Virus record (IMG/VR): IMGVR_UViG_3300037847_004330
Coordinates: 1-26,961 of that record
DNA length: 26,961 nucleotides
Reading direction: 5' to 3' (one strand)
DNA from: a virus
Positions 1 through 8,259 of the stretch are shown here, piece by piece; within the stretch, counting starts at the first letter, position 1, and every line of letters starts with the position of its first letter. The position numbers and the translations under genes were made by a program. The notes below the pieces were generated by a model. It saw nothing but the letters and a program-made list of their open reading frames with translations. It searched no databases and was not told where the DNA came from.

Positions 1-1461
1 GCACAAGCCTCTGAACGATCTGAGGTTGTCAAAGCTTTAGAGGACAGATTGGCCGGGGTCAAAGAATCCATCGCCGCCGAGTCTCAGGCTCTGCGCGATC
101 AAGGGTTGCAAGAGCGTGCCGATATACGCCAGCAGCAGCAAACACTTGTGGATCAGCTTCAACAAAATATCGATGCTGCCAAATCTGAATTGGCTGAGTC
201 TCAGGCGCGTGTTTCTGAAGCACAGACCACGGCGCTCGGTGACCTGGAAGACCGTCAGGGGTCGCTGATCGGTGACTTGACGGAAAGGATCTCAGGCTTG
301 AATGATGACCTGGGTACTATCTCATCAGAAATTCGTGCGGACTTGGCGGAGCAGGAGGCAACGCTCTCCGACGATCAAAAAGCGGCAGCGGATCTTCTCC
401 AGGCTCGCATAGATTCGTTGACGACAGAGCTGGGTGCCGTTTCTGACTCTGTCAAGACAGAAACCGCAGCACAAACTGAGCTTTTGCGTGGAGAGCGGGA
501 GCAGCTCGTATCACAGCTTGAAGGTCAGATTGGGTCTTTGAAGGAAGACATTGGCGCTTTGCCGATCGATGAGATTCAAAACAGAATCGCTGACATAACG
601 TCACAAAGCCAAGATTTTGTTGCTACAGCCAGCACAGAAAGAGCCGAGCTTGCGGAGCAAATCGCCGCGCTAGAGGCGTCCGGTCTGACACAGCAGGATT
701 TAGAAGCCGCGCTCGAAGGAAGAGCCACCACAGAGGATCTTGAAAAATTCCGGGGCGACTACCAAGCAACAGGCCGATTAGTGGAAGAGGCTTTGCAAAC
801 AGGGCAAAAGCAAAGGCAGGGTTTGGATGAAAGAATAAGGGCGTTACAACAGGCGCAAATCGACCCCAACACGATTACAGGATTGCAGTCTCAGATTCAG
901 GCGTTACAGGGTCAGACTCCCCAGCAAATTGATGTCGAAGCTCTGAGACAGCAAATCACCGATCAAATTATGGCGCAGTTGGGACAACAGCAGGGCGTTG
1001 GGGCGACCACTGGAACGACGACAGGCGCCGTCCCAGGAACCGCCACGAGCGCAGGCTCAAGCGTTGCTGCGGACATGAATGTAAGTGACGGCGTTGCGGA
1101 CGCTATGGGTTATTTTGAAGAACCGGAGAGAAACATATACGGAACCATGCCAACCACTGAGGGCGCCGCTGAGATGGGTGCGACCCCATACTTCGACTCT
1201 GGTCTTGATTTGAACGCTGGCGCTAAACTGACTCAGCAACAGGGACAGGGAGGTCAGTCATTGCTTGATCAATCACAGCAAACGGCTATGGCACCGCCCC
1301 CTGCTGTGACAGGTGGAGTGGCATCCATCAACCCTGCTGCAACGCAAGCTGCTCAAGCGGCAGCGGTAGCAGCAAATAGAATGCCCCCAGCAGTCAGACA
1401 ACCGCCGACACAAGTTCCCCCGCAATTTGGCATGAACCAGTACGGCATGAGGACGATGTGA
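1..1461 (+). CDS. Coiled-coil virion-type protein, 5' end cut by window edge
   Basis: The frame is open from base 1, so the gene starts upstream of the window; the first in-window start-like codon (TTG at 49) has no special support. The visible 486 residues are mostly charged, Glu/Gln/Ala/Leu-rich heptad-like sequence for about the first 330, consistent with a long coiled coil. A Gly/Thr-rich linker follows, then a Pro/Ala/Gln/Met-rich low-complexity tail ending near NQYGMRTM. No enzymatic motif is seen. It heads the virion gene block and its stop overlaps the next start (TGATG), which suggests translational coupling. A fibrous, scaffold or internal virion role is inference. The reading frame is certain and the function is not. 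Confidence 0.8.
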   Translation, partial: AQASERSEVVKALEDRLAGVKESIAAESQALRDQGLQERADIRQQQQTLVDQLQQNIDAAKSELAESQARVSEAQTTALGDLEDRQGSLIGDLTERISGLNDDLGTISSEIRADLAEQEATLSDDQKAAADLLQARIDSLTTELGAVSDSVKTETAAQTELLRGEREQLVSQLEGQIGSLKEDIGALPIDEIQNRIADITSQSQDFVATASTERAELAEQIAALEASGLTQQDLEAALEGRATTEDLEKFRGDYQATGRLVEEALQTGQKQRQGLDERIRALQQAQIDPNTITGLQSQIQALQGQTPQQIDVEALRQQITDQIMAQLGQQQGVGATTGTTTGAVPGTATSAGSSVAADMNVSDGVADAMGYFEEPERNIYGTMPTTEGAAEMGATPYFDSGLDLNAGAKLTQQQGQGGQSLLDQSQQTAMAPPPAVTGGVASINPAATQAAQAAAVAANRMPPAVRQPPTQVPPQFGMNQYGMRTM

Positions 1462-1940
1462 TGACACAAAAAAAACTCAACAAAGTAATCAAGGGTCTCA
1501 AGAAAGCTAGCAAGACACACGCACAACAAGCTAAGACCTTGGACACAATCAAGATGAAAAAAGGCGGGTCGGCTGGTGATGTACCGAAGAACGTCGCAAA
1601 CCCCTCGTTGTATCGGAAGGCCAAAGCAAAGGCTAAAGCGAAATTTGATGTATATCCGTCCGCTTATGCAAATGGTTGGATGGTGCAAGAATACAAGCGA
1701 ATGGGCGGCAAATACAAAGGAGCCAAAAAAGCAGCAGGCGGCAGTGTTGAAATTGATGAGCAAAAAAGCGATCTAAACAAAGACGGTCGTTTGAGCAAGT
1801 ATGAACGTGCTCGCGGCACTGCTATCGCGAAAAGCATGGCCAAAAAAATGAACACAGGAGGATCAGTGATGGTCCAGGGCCGCGGTTGCGGCGCCATCAT
1901 GCCTTCAAAGCAAAAGAAAACGAGGGTTCCCCGTGGCTAA
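1461..1940 (+). CDS. Small basic protein with EF-hand-like loop and C-terminal tag
   Basis: The product is 159 residues and very Lys/Ala/Gly-rich. ATG at 1461 overlaps the upstream TGA by one base; a GTG at 1458 is an alternative. Residues 61-85 hold KFDVYPSAYANGW followed by EYKRMGGKY, a short conserved block I recall from small phage and giant-virus proteins. Residues 104-115 (DLNKDGRLSKYE) fit a canonical calcium-binding EF-hand loop, with acidic or polar ligands at positions 1, 3, 5, 9 and 12. Residues 141-158 (RGCGAIMPSKQKKTRVPR) recur almost unchanged at the C terminus of the next gene product. It probably acts as a minor virion or DNA-associated protein, but that is inference from charge and position. 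Confidence 0.8.
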   Translation: MTQKKLNKVIKGLKKASKTHAQQAKTLDTIKMKKGGSAGDVPKNVANPSLYRKAKAKAKAKFDVYPSAYANGWMVQEYKRMGGKYKGAKKAAGGSVEIDEQKSDLNKDGRLSKYERARGTAIAKSMAKKMNTGGSVMVQGRGCGAIMPSKQKKTRVPRG

Positions 1941-2289
1941 GCCAAAAGGCGGTTTGACCGAGTGGTTCGGCAAAGGCAGTAAAGGCAACTGGGTTGATAT
2001 AGGCTCACCTAAAAAGGGTGGCGGCTTTGAAAAATGCGGCCGCAAGAGCACTAAAGACTCAAAGCGCAAATATCCAAAGTGCGTGCCGGCAGCTACTGCA
2101 GCGAGAATGTCAAAAGCGGAGATCAAGTCAGCAGTCACTCGTAAGCGGTCCAAAAAACAAGGTGTAGGTGGCAAGCCTACGAACGTTAAAACGTTCGCCT
2201 CAAAAGGTGGCGCTATATCTATACAGGCGCGTGGTTGCGGTGCGATCATGCCATCCAAGCAAAAACAAACACGAGTCCCACGATCTTAA
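1933..2289 (+). CDS. Small basic Cys-containing conserved phage protein with C-terminal tag
   Basis: The product is 118 residues and starts at GTG 1933, inside the end of the previous gene (8-base overlap). The N terminus MAKPKGGLTEWFGKGSKG is followed by NWVDIGSPKKGGGF, EKCGRK and KRKYPKCVPAATAARMS, a pattern I recognise as a short protein family recurring in marine phages and some large eukaryotic viruses; its biochemical role is unknown to me. Two cysteines (CGRK and KCVP) could bind metal. Residues 100-117 repeat the RGCGAIMPSK tag of the preceding protein with one substitution (K to Q). There is no clear Shine-Dalgarno sequence, so translational coupling is likely. Confidence 0.8.
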   Translation: MAKPKGGLTEWFGKGSKGNWVDIGSPKKGGGFEKCGRKSTKDSKRKYPKCVPAATAARMSKAEIKSAVTRKRSKKQGVGGKPTNVKTFASKGGAISIQARGCGAIMPSKQKQTRVPRS

Positions 2290-2298
2290 AAGGAGAAA

Positions 2299-2562
2299 AT
2301 GATGCCAGGACATAAGCCGAAAGGTATGAAATCAAAAGGTATGAAAAAGGGTGGCGCGATGAAGGCCAAAGGCATGATGCGCGGCGGTGCGATGAAGACC
2401 AAAGGCATGAAAAAGGGCGGAAAGATCAAAGCTAAAGGCATGGCTAAAGGTGGTAAGATGGCCACTAAGGGCTACGCGAAAGGCGGAGCGATGAAAGCTA
2501 AAGGATCTGCGCGCGGTGGAGTGCGTAAGCCTTCTAACAAGAACAGCGGTTTGTTTGGATAA
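2299..2562 (+). CDS. Lys/Gly/Met repeat protein (six 11-residue repeats)
   Basis: The 87-residue product is almost wholly made of the repeat KxKGMxxGGxM: six consecutive 11-residue units span residues 11-76. It is extremely basic and lacks acidic residues, so binding to DNA or to an acidic virion surface is plausible. AGGAG at 2291-2295 lies 3 bases from ATG 2299 and 6 bases from ATG 2302, so 2302 may be the true start. Similar Lys/Gly repeat proteins occur near virion genes of marine podovirus-type phages. No function is known to me. Confidence 0.75.
   Translation: MMPGHKPKGMKSKGMKKGGAMKAKGMMRGGAMKTKGMKKGGKIKAKGMAKGGKMATKGYAKGGAMKAKGSARGGVRKPSNKNSGLFG
2329..2526 (+). repeat. Six tandem 33-bp coding repeats
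   Basis: Six in-frame 33-base units encode KSKGMKKGGAM, KAKGMMRGGAM, KTKGMKKGGKI, KAKGMAKGGKM, ATKGYAKGGAM and KAKGSARGGVR. Units differ at many third codon positions, so the peptide period is kept better than the DNA period. Confidence 0.85.
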
Positions 2563-2567
2563 AAAAT

Positions 2568-3266
2568 ATGGCGTACCTCCAAAGCAACATCCCACATTTC
2601 AAAGCGTGGGTGAGGAAGGAGTACACCCATAATCACGAGAAATACCATGGCGAGTTTGTGCACGCTATGGTTATCGCTGTGACGACCATGCCAACGCGCT
2701 GCCTGAGTTTCCAGGTAATCTTTACCGGGGCGGAGACATACGACGACGACAACGAGCCAAATGTCTTGGGCGGTGCAATGTGGGCGCGAATGCCAATTAC
2801 GGCCCTGGTTGGCGATACGCCGTTTGATGAGTGGCCAGAGGCCATGCCCGTTTGGGCGTGTCAGCCGTGGGACTGTTCGAGCCACAATCACGCGGTCTAT
2901 GTTTTGGACCGCGCTACGCCGTGCCCTTGGCTGGCGAAGATCGACGGCGAGTTTTATCCTGCTAAGTACTATTTCACCGTTGATTACGCTGAAAATGAGA
3001 TAGCAGACGACCCAGCGCAGCATAAACAGAGTCATGTTTTAGAGTTGTTGGACGCTGGTCCTTGGACCGGGAACATCGTCGCGTTACCAAACAACAGAGT
3101 TAGAGTCACTCATCCTGCCTGGTTCGAGGCTGGCGACGGTGCCCCTGACTTCAAGCCATCACAACATATCCATTACAGCAAATCCGATTTAGACTACACT
3201 TTGGACGTAAATCAGGTGTTCGATAACTTATACGCGGAGACAAAGAGTGGCGGTAAGCGGAAGTAA
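2568..3266 (+). CDS. Conserved hypothetical phage protein
   Basis: The product is 232 residues, acidic and aromatic-rich, starting at ATG 2568 five bases after the previous stop. The N-terminal block FKAWVRKEYTHNHEKYHGEF followed by a beta-rich stretch and WARMPITALV matches a type of protein I recall from marine podovirus-type genomes, where it sits beside head-tail genes. A central PVWACQPWDCSSHNHAVYVL segment is Cys/His/Trp-rich. No catalytic signature is recognised. It is probably a virion or assembly protein from position alone. Its end overlaps the next gene by 20 bases. Confidence 0.75.
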   Translation: MAYLQSNIPHFKAWVRKEYTHNHEKYHGEFVHAMVIAVTTMPTRCLSFQVIFTGAETYDDDNEPNVLGGAMWARMPITALVGDTPFDEWPEAMPVWACQPWDCSSHNHAVYVLDRATPCPWLAKIDGEFYPAKYYFTVDYAENEIADDPAQHKQSHVLELLDAGPWTGNIVALPNNRVRVTHPAWFEAGDGAPDFKPSQHIHYSKSDLDYTLDVNQVFDNLYAETKSGGKRK

Positions 3267-3942
3267 AGACTTTGAGCTAGATGTAGCCGATTATGTTGAG
3301 GAGGCTTTCGAGCGTTGTGGCTTGGAGCTTCGCACGGGTTACGACCTGAAAAGTGCCACTCGATCCCTTAATTTAATGTTAGCGGATTGGGCTAACAGAG
3401 GGTTGAACCAATGGACGGTCAATCAAAAAACCATCACGATGGTGAAAGACACGACCGAATATACGATCGACACAACCAACCCTACGGCGACGATCGACGT
3501 GCTAGACGTGTTCATACGGGAGACTATCGGCGGTGAGACAACGGATGTACCGTTGAGTCGTATGTCCAGAGCCGAGTACGCGCACATATCCACAAAAAGC
3601 ACGACAGGCAAACCCAACCAATTTTTGATCCAAAAGAAATTGTCACCTTCGGTAACAGTTTGGCCAGCGCCAGACAAAAACAGCACTTATGTGGTCCACC
3701 TAAACGTGTTGAGCCGCATGGATGACGCCGATGTAGGCGCGGACACGTTGCAAATGCCGTTTCGTTTTTATCCGTGCTTAGCAGCCGGGTTGGCCTATTA
3801 CATGGCTCTGAAACGAGCACCGGATAAGGTGGCGATGCTGAAGGGCCTTTACGAGGAAGAATTTACTCGTGCAGCGTCCCAGGACGAAGAGCGCGCGAGT
3901 TTTCGCATAGCTCCCGATTTACGCAACTACGACATCGCCTAG
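3247..3942 (+). CDS. Head-tail connector/adaptor-like virion protein
   Basis: The product is 231 residues and begins at GTG 3247 inside the end of the previous gene. The N-terminal region (DVADYVEEAFERCGLELRTG, then KSATRSLNLMLADWANRGLN) is helical and is followed by a beta-rich middle (TTEYTID) and a C-terminal segment with FYPCLAAGLAYYMALKRAP. This helix-beta-helix plan matches phage adaptor or head-completion proteins that join portal to tail, and resembles conserved proteins of pelagic phages. It precedes a second adaptor-type gene at 4265. The connector role is inferred from plan and position and no homology search was possible. Confidence 0.75.
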   Translation: MAVSGSKDFELDVADYVEEAFERCGLELRTGYDLKSATRSLNLMLADWANRGLNQWTVNQKTITMVKDTTEYTIDTTNPTATIDVLDVFIRETIGGETTDVPLSRMSRAEYAHISTKSTTGKPNQFLIQKKLSPSVTVWPAPDKNSTYVVHLNVLSRMDDADVGADTLQMPFRFYPCLAAGLAYYMALKRAPDKVAMLKGLYEEEFTRAASQDEERASFRIAPDLRNYDIA

Positions 3943-3944
3943 CT

Positions 3945-4268
3945 ATGGCTTTTGCAAGCAACAAGAGAGCCTATGGAATCTGTGATATCACGGGTTTCCG
4001 CTACAGGTTAAAAGACATGAAAAAGACCTGGGACGGTCTTTTGGTGGGGCCAGATCAGTGGTCTCCGAAACACCCTCAGCTCATGAAAAAGCCCACACCG
4101 ATAGATCCCCAGGCTTTGAAAGAAGCCCGGCCCGATCCATCTAGTGATGGCAATGACGGAACTGTTTTTGCCGTCTACACAAATGTTGGTGATGGTAAAC
4201 TTGGCACAACTTTGCAAACATTTGCAATCACTGCTAGTGTGGGAACTGTGGAGGTAACCACGTCATGA
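3945..4268 (+). CDS. Small conserved virion-associated protein
   Basis: The product is 107 residues. ATG 3945 lies two bases after the previous TAG, and the stop overlaps the next ATG (ATGA). The N-terminal half holds YGICDITGFRYRLKDMKKTW and then DGLLVGPDQWSPKHPQL, a block I recognise in many small proteins between the connector genes of podovirus-type phages, sometimes with CxxC-like variants; here only one cysteine remains. The C-terminal half is Thr/Val/Gly-rich and beta-like. No function is known; a structural role is likely from context. Confidence 0.7.
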   Translation: MAFASNKRAYGICDITGFRYRLKDMKKTWDGLLVGPDQWSPKHPQLMKKPTPIDPQALKEARPDPSSDGNDGTVFAVYTNVGDGKLGTTLQTFAITASVGTVEVTTS

Positions 4269-4915
4269 GCTTCACTTTGGCGACTTTGAAATCGACCGTG
4301 CAGGACTACCTGCAAGTCAACGAAACCACGTTCAACAACAATCTGAACACGTTTATTACTGAGGCCGAGGACCGGATCTTTAAGATGGTCCAGCTCCCGG
4401 AGCAGCGAAAAAACGTGCAGGGCACCGTTACGAACAACAATAGGTTTTTGGCCACGCCAACCGATTTTTTCGCGCCATTTTCTTTGGCTGTTATCGACGG
4501 TAATAGCAAGTACCATTACCTCGATTTCAAACACCCGTCGTTCATCAAACAATATAGCCCCACAACCACAACGACTGGTTTTCCAAAATACTACTCGCAA
4601 TTTGACGACGCAGCTTTTGAGCTGAGTCCGATACCAAACAGTGGGTACACTGTGGAGCTGCACTACTTGGCCAAACCAACTTCGCTGACGGCAGGAAGTG
4701 ACTCAGGCACGACATTGTTGAGCACTGAGCACCCTGATCCGCTGCTGTATGGAACCCTGGTAGAGGCTGCTATTTTTCTAAAAGAAACACCTGACGTGAT
4801 AGGAAACTTCGAGAATCGTTTCAAGGAAGGCATCGCCCGGATGAAAAATCTTAGCGAAGGCCGGGGAACAAGAGACGAGTATCGATACGATCTTTTGCGT
4901 ACTGGTGTTAGTTAA
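4265..4915 (+). CDS. SU10-type adaptor (head-tail) protein
   Basis: The product is 216 residues. The N terminus MSFTLATLKSTVQDYLQ, then NNLNTFITEAEDRIFKMVQLPEQRK, NRFLATPTDFFAPFSL, PKYYSQFDDAAFELSPIPN and ELHYLAKPTSLT are the ordered blocks of a phage adaptor family common in marine phages. Such proteins form the ring between portal and tail. The helical C-terminal part (YGTLVEAAIFLKETPDVIGN) fits the family. The gene is coupled by ATGA to the upstream gene and by TAATG to the downstream one. The family is recognised with good confidence; the exact ring position is inference. Confidence 0.85.
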   Translation: MSFTLATLKSTVQDYLQVNETTFNNNLNTFITEAEDRIFKMVQLPEQRKNVQGTVTNNNRFLATPTDFFAPFSLAVIDGNSKYHYLDFKHPSFIKQYSPTTTTTGFPKYYSQFDDAAFELSPIPNSGYTVELHYLAKPTSLTAGSDSGTTLLSTEHPDPLLYGTLVEAAIFLKETPDVIGNFENRFKEGIARMKNLSEGRGTRDEYRYDLLRTGVS

Positions 4916-5637
4916 TGGAAAAAATTGCAGAACTCAAAAACAAAAAAATAGCAATAATCGGCCTGGGAGCCTCTCAGATTGATTACGTCATTGGGGTAGA
5001 AAACAGCAAACAGTGGGATGAAGTCTGGGGCATCAACTCGGCTTTGTCAGTATTTGAGCTGGACCGCGTTTTTATGTTGGACCCGGTCAGCCGATTTCTT
5101 GACACAGAAGATGCCGGCAACCAAACCGAAGTAATGCGTCGGGTGTTACCAAACTACACAAAACCTATTTATACCTGTGAATTGGATGAGCGTGTGCCGG
5201 CGCTGGTCGAGTATCCGTTAGAGGAAGTCATCCAGGACCAGCGTTGCGCGTATATGAACAACACCACTGCATATGCGTTGGCTTTCGCGCTTTGGAATGA
5301 GGTGGGTCATATCGACCTTTTTGGTATGGATTTCAGCTACCGGCACAACTTGCATTTTGCGGAAGCTGGTCGAGCGTGCCTGGAGTTTTGGATCTGCAAA
5401 TGCATATCTAGCCAAATAACTGTGGGCGTAAGCCCTCGATCCTCGCTTCTCGATCAGAACGTTGGGCTTGAGGAGCGACTGTACGGTTATCATCGACTCT
5501 CCAACCCTAAAATAGCTATGCCCGACCCGCAGGGCGAGTGGGTCATCTGCGACCGATCAGAACTCGCGTCGATGGTCGAAAAACACAATCTAGAAACAGT
5601 CGAAGTGCCGCACGCACCGGAACCGTATAAGGGGTAG
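4915..5637 (+). CDS. DUF115/MptE-like Rossmann protein in the virion block
   Basis: The product is 240 residues. An N-terminal strand plus glycine loop (KIAIIGLGAS, residues 11-20) suggests a Rossmann-like nucleotide-binding fold. Later blocks RVFMLDPVSRFLDTEDAG, YMNNTTAYALAFALWNEV and HIDLFGMDFSYR resemble DUF115-like and sialyltransferase-like sugar-handling enzymes, especially the LFGMDFSY motif. It sits between connector and small virion genes with a one-base overlap at its start. Similar enzymes appear at this position in marine phages as I recall. A role in modifying a surface glycan or a nucleotide sugar is inference; no substrate can be named. Confidence 0.75.
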   Translation: MEKIAELKNKKIAIIGLGASQIDYVIGVENSKQWDEVWGINSALSVFELDRVFMLDPVSRFLDTEDAGNQTEVMRRVLPNYTKPIYTCELDERVPALVEYPLEEVIQDQRCAYMNNTTAYALAFALWNEVGHIDLFGMDFSYRHNLHFAEAGRACLEFWICKCISSQITVGVSPRSSLLDQNVGLEERLYGYHRLSNPKIAMPDPQGEWVICDRSELASMVEKHNLETVEVPHAPEPYKG

Positions 5638-5639
5638 TC

Positions 5640-5924
5640 ATGGCGCAGGGCACGTTTGAGCTTGGCCAGGTCATGGTTTCTACAACTGACAACCGTGGCC
5701 ATGATGTAGAGTTTTGGGCTGCAGAGACCACTAAGAAAATCGTCGGCATATCGGCCGAGGCAGACCCCCACATTCGGCAGCAGGCCGAGGCTTTCAGAAA
5801 CCAGGTTTATACTCTAATATATTTGGGGATGAAGAGTGCCATAGCCTCTGATCGAGTGACTTTGCAGGGCCTTCTTGCAAGTCAAGGTCATGAGGATCTG
5901 GCGAACATAATTAGGGAGCTTTGA
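5640..5924 (+). CDS. Small conserved hypothetical phage protein
   Basis: The product is 94 residues, starting at ATG 5640 two bases after the previous stop. The N-terminal third is beta-like (GHDVEFWAAETTKKIVGIS). The rest is predicted helical, ending SQGHEDLANIIREL. I recall the pattern of a bend, then PxxRxQAxAFRxQ, then DRxTLxxLLxxQGHxDLAxIIR, from other marine phages, always uncharacterised. It is probably a small virion or assembly factor by position. AGGGAG at 5913-5918 within its 3' end serves the next gene. Confidence 0.75.
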   Translation: MAQGTFELGQVMVSTTDNRGHDVEFWAAETTKKIVGISAEADPHIRQQAEAFRNQVYTLIYLGMKSAIASDRVTLQGLLASQGHEDLANIIREL

Positions 5925-5925
5925 C

Positions 5926-6354
5926 ATGGCTATCACCTCTGCAATTCCTACCAGCTTCAAGCAAGAGCTTTTGGTCGGAACACATAATTTTACGGCGACT
6001 TCAGGAAACTCTTTCAAGCTGGCGCTTTACACGTCGTCAGCGACCTTAGGCGCTTCGACAACCGCTTTTACGACCACTGGTCAATCGAGCGGAACCAACT
6101 ACACATCTGGTGGCGCAGCACTTACGTCAGTCACCCCGACTACGAGTGGGACCACAGCCGTATGCGACTTCTCCGATCTCACGTTCTCTAACGCAACCGT
6201 TACGGCGCGCGGGTGTATGATATACAACGACACCAATTCCGATAAGGCGTGCGCCGTGATAGATTTTGGCGGAGACAAAACGAGCACGGCTGGTGATTTC
6301 ACTGTCGTGTTCCCCAGTCCAACCGCCACCGGCGCAATCATCCGACTGGCTTGA
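5926..6354 (+). CDS. Small beta-rich phage virion protein
   Basis: The product is 142 residues, with AGGGAG at 5913-5918 seven bases before ATG 5926. It is Thr/Ser/Gly/Ala-rich and almost all beta. Blocks MAITSAIPTSFKQELLVGTH, SFKLALYTSSATLGASTTAF, CDFSDLTFSNATVTARG and FPSPTATGAIIRLA correspond to a small protein type that I recall in very many tailed phages next to tail or fibre genes. A decoration, tail-tip or fibre-associated role is plausible. Family recognition is good, the role is not established here. Confidence 0.8.
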   Translation: MAITSAIPTSFKQELLVGTHNFTATSGNSFKLALYTSSATLGASTTAFTTTGQSSGTNYTSGGAALTSVTPTTSGTTAVCDFSDLTFSNATVTARGCMIYNDTNSDKACAVIDFGGDKTSTAGDFTVVFPSPTATGAIIRLA

Positions 6355-6360
6355 TAAGCC

Positions 6361-8259
6361 GTGGCGCTGCAAACGCTTGAGTTTCAGCCCGGAGTCAACA
6401 AGGAAGCAACAGACTACAGCGCGAAAGGCGGCTGGGTGGATGCAAACCTTGTTCGATTTCGCAAGGGCCGTGTTGAAAAAGTAGGCGGCTGGCTCAAGCT
6501 CGGATCAAATAATTATCTGGGCACCGGCCGTGCTTTGCACTCCTGGATCTCGCTAGGCGGCACCCGGTTTTTAGGCGTTGGCACGACCTTTAAGTATTAC
6601 ATCGAAGAAGGATTCGCCTACAACGACGTAACCCCGATACGTTCAACTACTAGCGCGGGTGATGTCACTTTCGCTGCCACAAACGGCAGCAGCACGATCA
6701 CTGTGACAGACACTGCTCACGGCGCGGTCAACGGCGACTTTGTTACATTCAGTGGGGCGGCAACGCTTGGCGGCAACGTAACCGCTGACGTTCTCAATCA
6801 AGAATATCAAATCGATTTAGTTACGACGGCGAACGCTTATACGATCACCGCCAAGGACACAAGCGGCACGACCGTAACCGCCAACAGCAGTGACAGCGGC
6901 AACGGCGGCAGCAGTGTCGTTGGCACATATCAAATCAACGTGGGCCTTGACACTTACGTCTCTTCTGCCGGCTGGGGTTTGGGCACCTGGGGTTCTGGCG
7001 GATTTGGCTCTGCATCAGCCATCAGCGCGGTCAACCAACTACGCCTTTGGACGCACGATAATTATGGTGAGAATCTGATCATCAATGTCCGCGGGGCAGG
7101 CATATACAGGTGGTTGGAAAACAGCGGCACGAGCACCAGAGCGGTGGAGCTTTCTGGAATTAGTGGTGCGACTGGCGTGCCGACCGTAGGCTTACAGGTC
7201 CTTACGTCCGAGACCGACCGACATTTGATAGTCTTAGGCGCTGATGCTTTATCGAGCGGCTCCCGAACTGGCATTGTCGATCCCATGTTGGTTGCGTTCA
7301 GCGACTCTGAAAACGAACTGGACTTTTTGCCTACGGCAACTAATAGCGCAGGGTCTGTGCGATTGTCCAGCGGGTCGTTTATCGTGGGCGCAATCAAAAG
7401 CAGACAAGAGGTTTTGATCTGGACTGACACGTCCTTGTACTCGATGAATTTTATCGGACCGCCTTTGACCTTTGCCGTGAATCTCGTTAACGAGGGTGCG
7501 GGACTTATCGGTCCAAAGGCTGCAGCGAACGCGCCGAACGGTGTGTACTTCGCCAGCAAAACTGGATTTTACTTTTACAACGGCTCTGTTCAAAAACTGC
7601 CTTGTGCTGTGCAAGAGTATGTGTTCAACGATCTCGATTTGGGCCAGGCGTTCAAGTGTCACATGGGCGTCAACTCAGAGTATGGCGAAGTCTGGTTTTT
7701 CTATCCAAGCATCGAGGACGACACAGGCGAGGTCTCTCGTTATGTAATTTACAATTACGAGGAAAATCACTGGTCGATAGGCAGCTTGATTCGATACGCC
7801 TGGCTCGATGCCGGTATTGAGGACCAGCCTCTAGCGACCGCAAAAACGTCAAGCTCGAATTGTGTGTTTGAGCACGAGCAGGGCTATAACGACAACGACT
7901 CGGCAATGTCGGGTGTGTTCATCGAGTCTGCCGACCTGGACATTAGCTCCGGTGATGCGTTCAGCTTTGTCAAACGCATTATCCCAGATATGAAATTCGT
8001 TCAGGAAGCTGGAGCAACAAACACGCCAGCGATGAACATCGTTTTGAAACGCAGAGACTTCCCAGGTGAGTCGCTAACAACAGATTCCACAACGCAAGTA
8101 ACGCCAACTAGCACCTTCAGCGATGTACGAAGTCGCGCTAGACAGGTGGTTTTTCGCTTTGAGTCAGACGATGACAACACAAACGACAACCAGCTTGGTT
8201 ACAAATGGAGGCTCGGCTCGACCCGCATTGACATTCAATCTAGTGGGCGACGTGGGTGA
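6361..8259 (+). CDS. Nozzle/tail-tube-like structural protein (beta-propeller type)
   Basis: The product is 632 residues from GTG 6361. The N-terminal block LEFQPGVNKEATDYSAKGGW, then VDANLVRFRKGRVEKVGGW, marks a large structural protein type common in podovirus-type phages. The many Gly-bounded strands and repeated Trp-rich segments (HSWISLGGTRFLGVGT, YNYEENHWSIGSLIRYAW) suggest a beta-propeller-like body, similar in plan to the T7 nozzle or P22 gp10 tail hub. Residues of about 96-190 form a Thr/Ser/Gly-rich beta insertion that looks like an added immunoglobulin-like or decoration domain. The stop overlaps the next start as GTGA. The nozzle role is inference from size and plan. Confidence 0.8.
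   Translation: MALQTLEFQPGVNKEATDYSAKGGWVDANLVRFRKGRVEKVGGWLKLGSNNYLGTGRALHSWISLGGTRFLGVGTTFKYYIEEGFAYNDVTPIRSTTSAGDVTFAATNGSSTITVTDTAHGAVNGDFVTFSGAATLGGNVTADVLNQEYQIDLVTTANAYTITAKDTSGTTVTANSSDSGNGGSSVVGTYQINVGLDTYVSSAGWGLGTWGSGGFGSASAISAVNQLRLWTHDNYGENLIINVRGAGIYRWLENSGTSTRAVELSGISGATGVPTVGLQVLTSETDRHLIVLGADALSSGSRTGIVDPMLVAFSDSENELDFLPTATNSAGSVRLSSGSFIVGAIKSRQEVLIWTDTSLYSMNFIGPPLTFAVNLVNEGAGLIGPKAAANAPNGVYFASKTGFYFYNGSVQKLPCAVQEYVFNDLDLGQAFKCHMGVNSEYGEVWFFYPSIEDDTGEVSRYVIYNYEENHWSIGSLIRYAWLDAGIEDQPLATAKTSSSNCVFEHEQGYNDNDSAMSGVFIESADLDISSGDAFSFVKRIIPDMKFVQEAGATNTPAMNIVLKRRDFPGESLTTDSTTQVTPTSTFSDVRSRARQVVFRFESDDDNTNDNQLGYKWRLGSTRIDIQSSGRRG

Noticed and set aside
2329-2526. Possible CRISPR-like repeat array
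   Set aside because: The 33-bp units are contiguous coding repeats without spacers.
2472-3035. Minus-strand frame of 187 codons
   Set aside because: It overlaps two plus-strand genes antisense and shows no domain.
7062-7559. Minus-strand frame of 165 codons inside the nozzle-like gene
   Set aside because: Shadow of the plus gene; no start signal and no family pattern.
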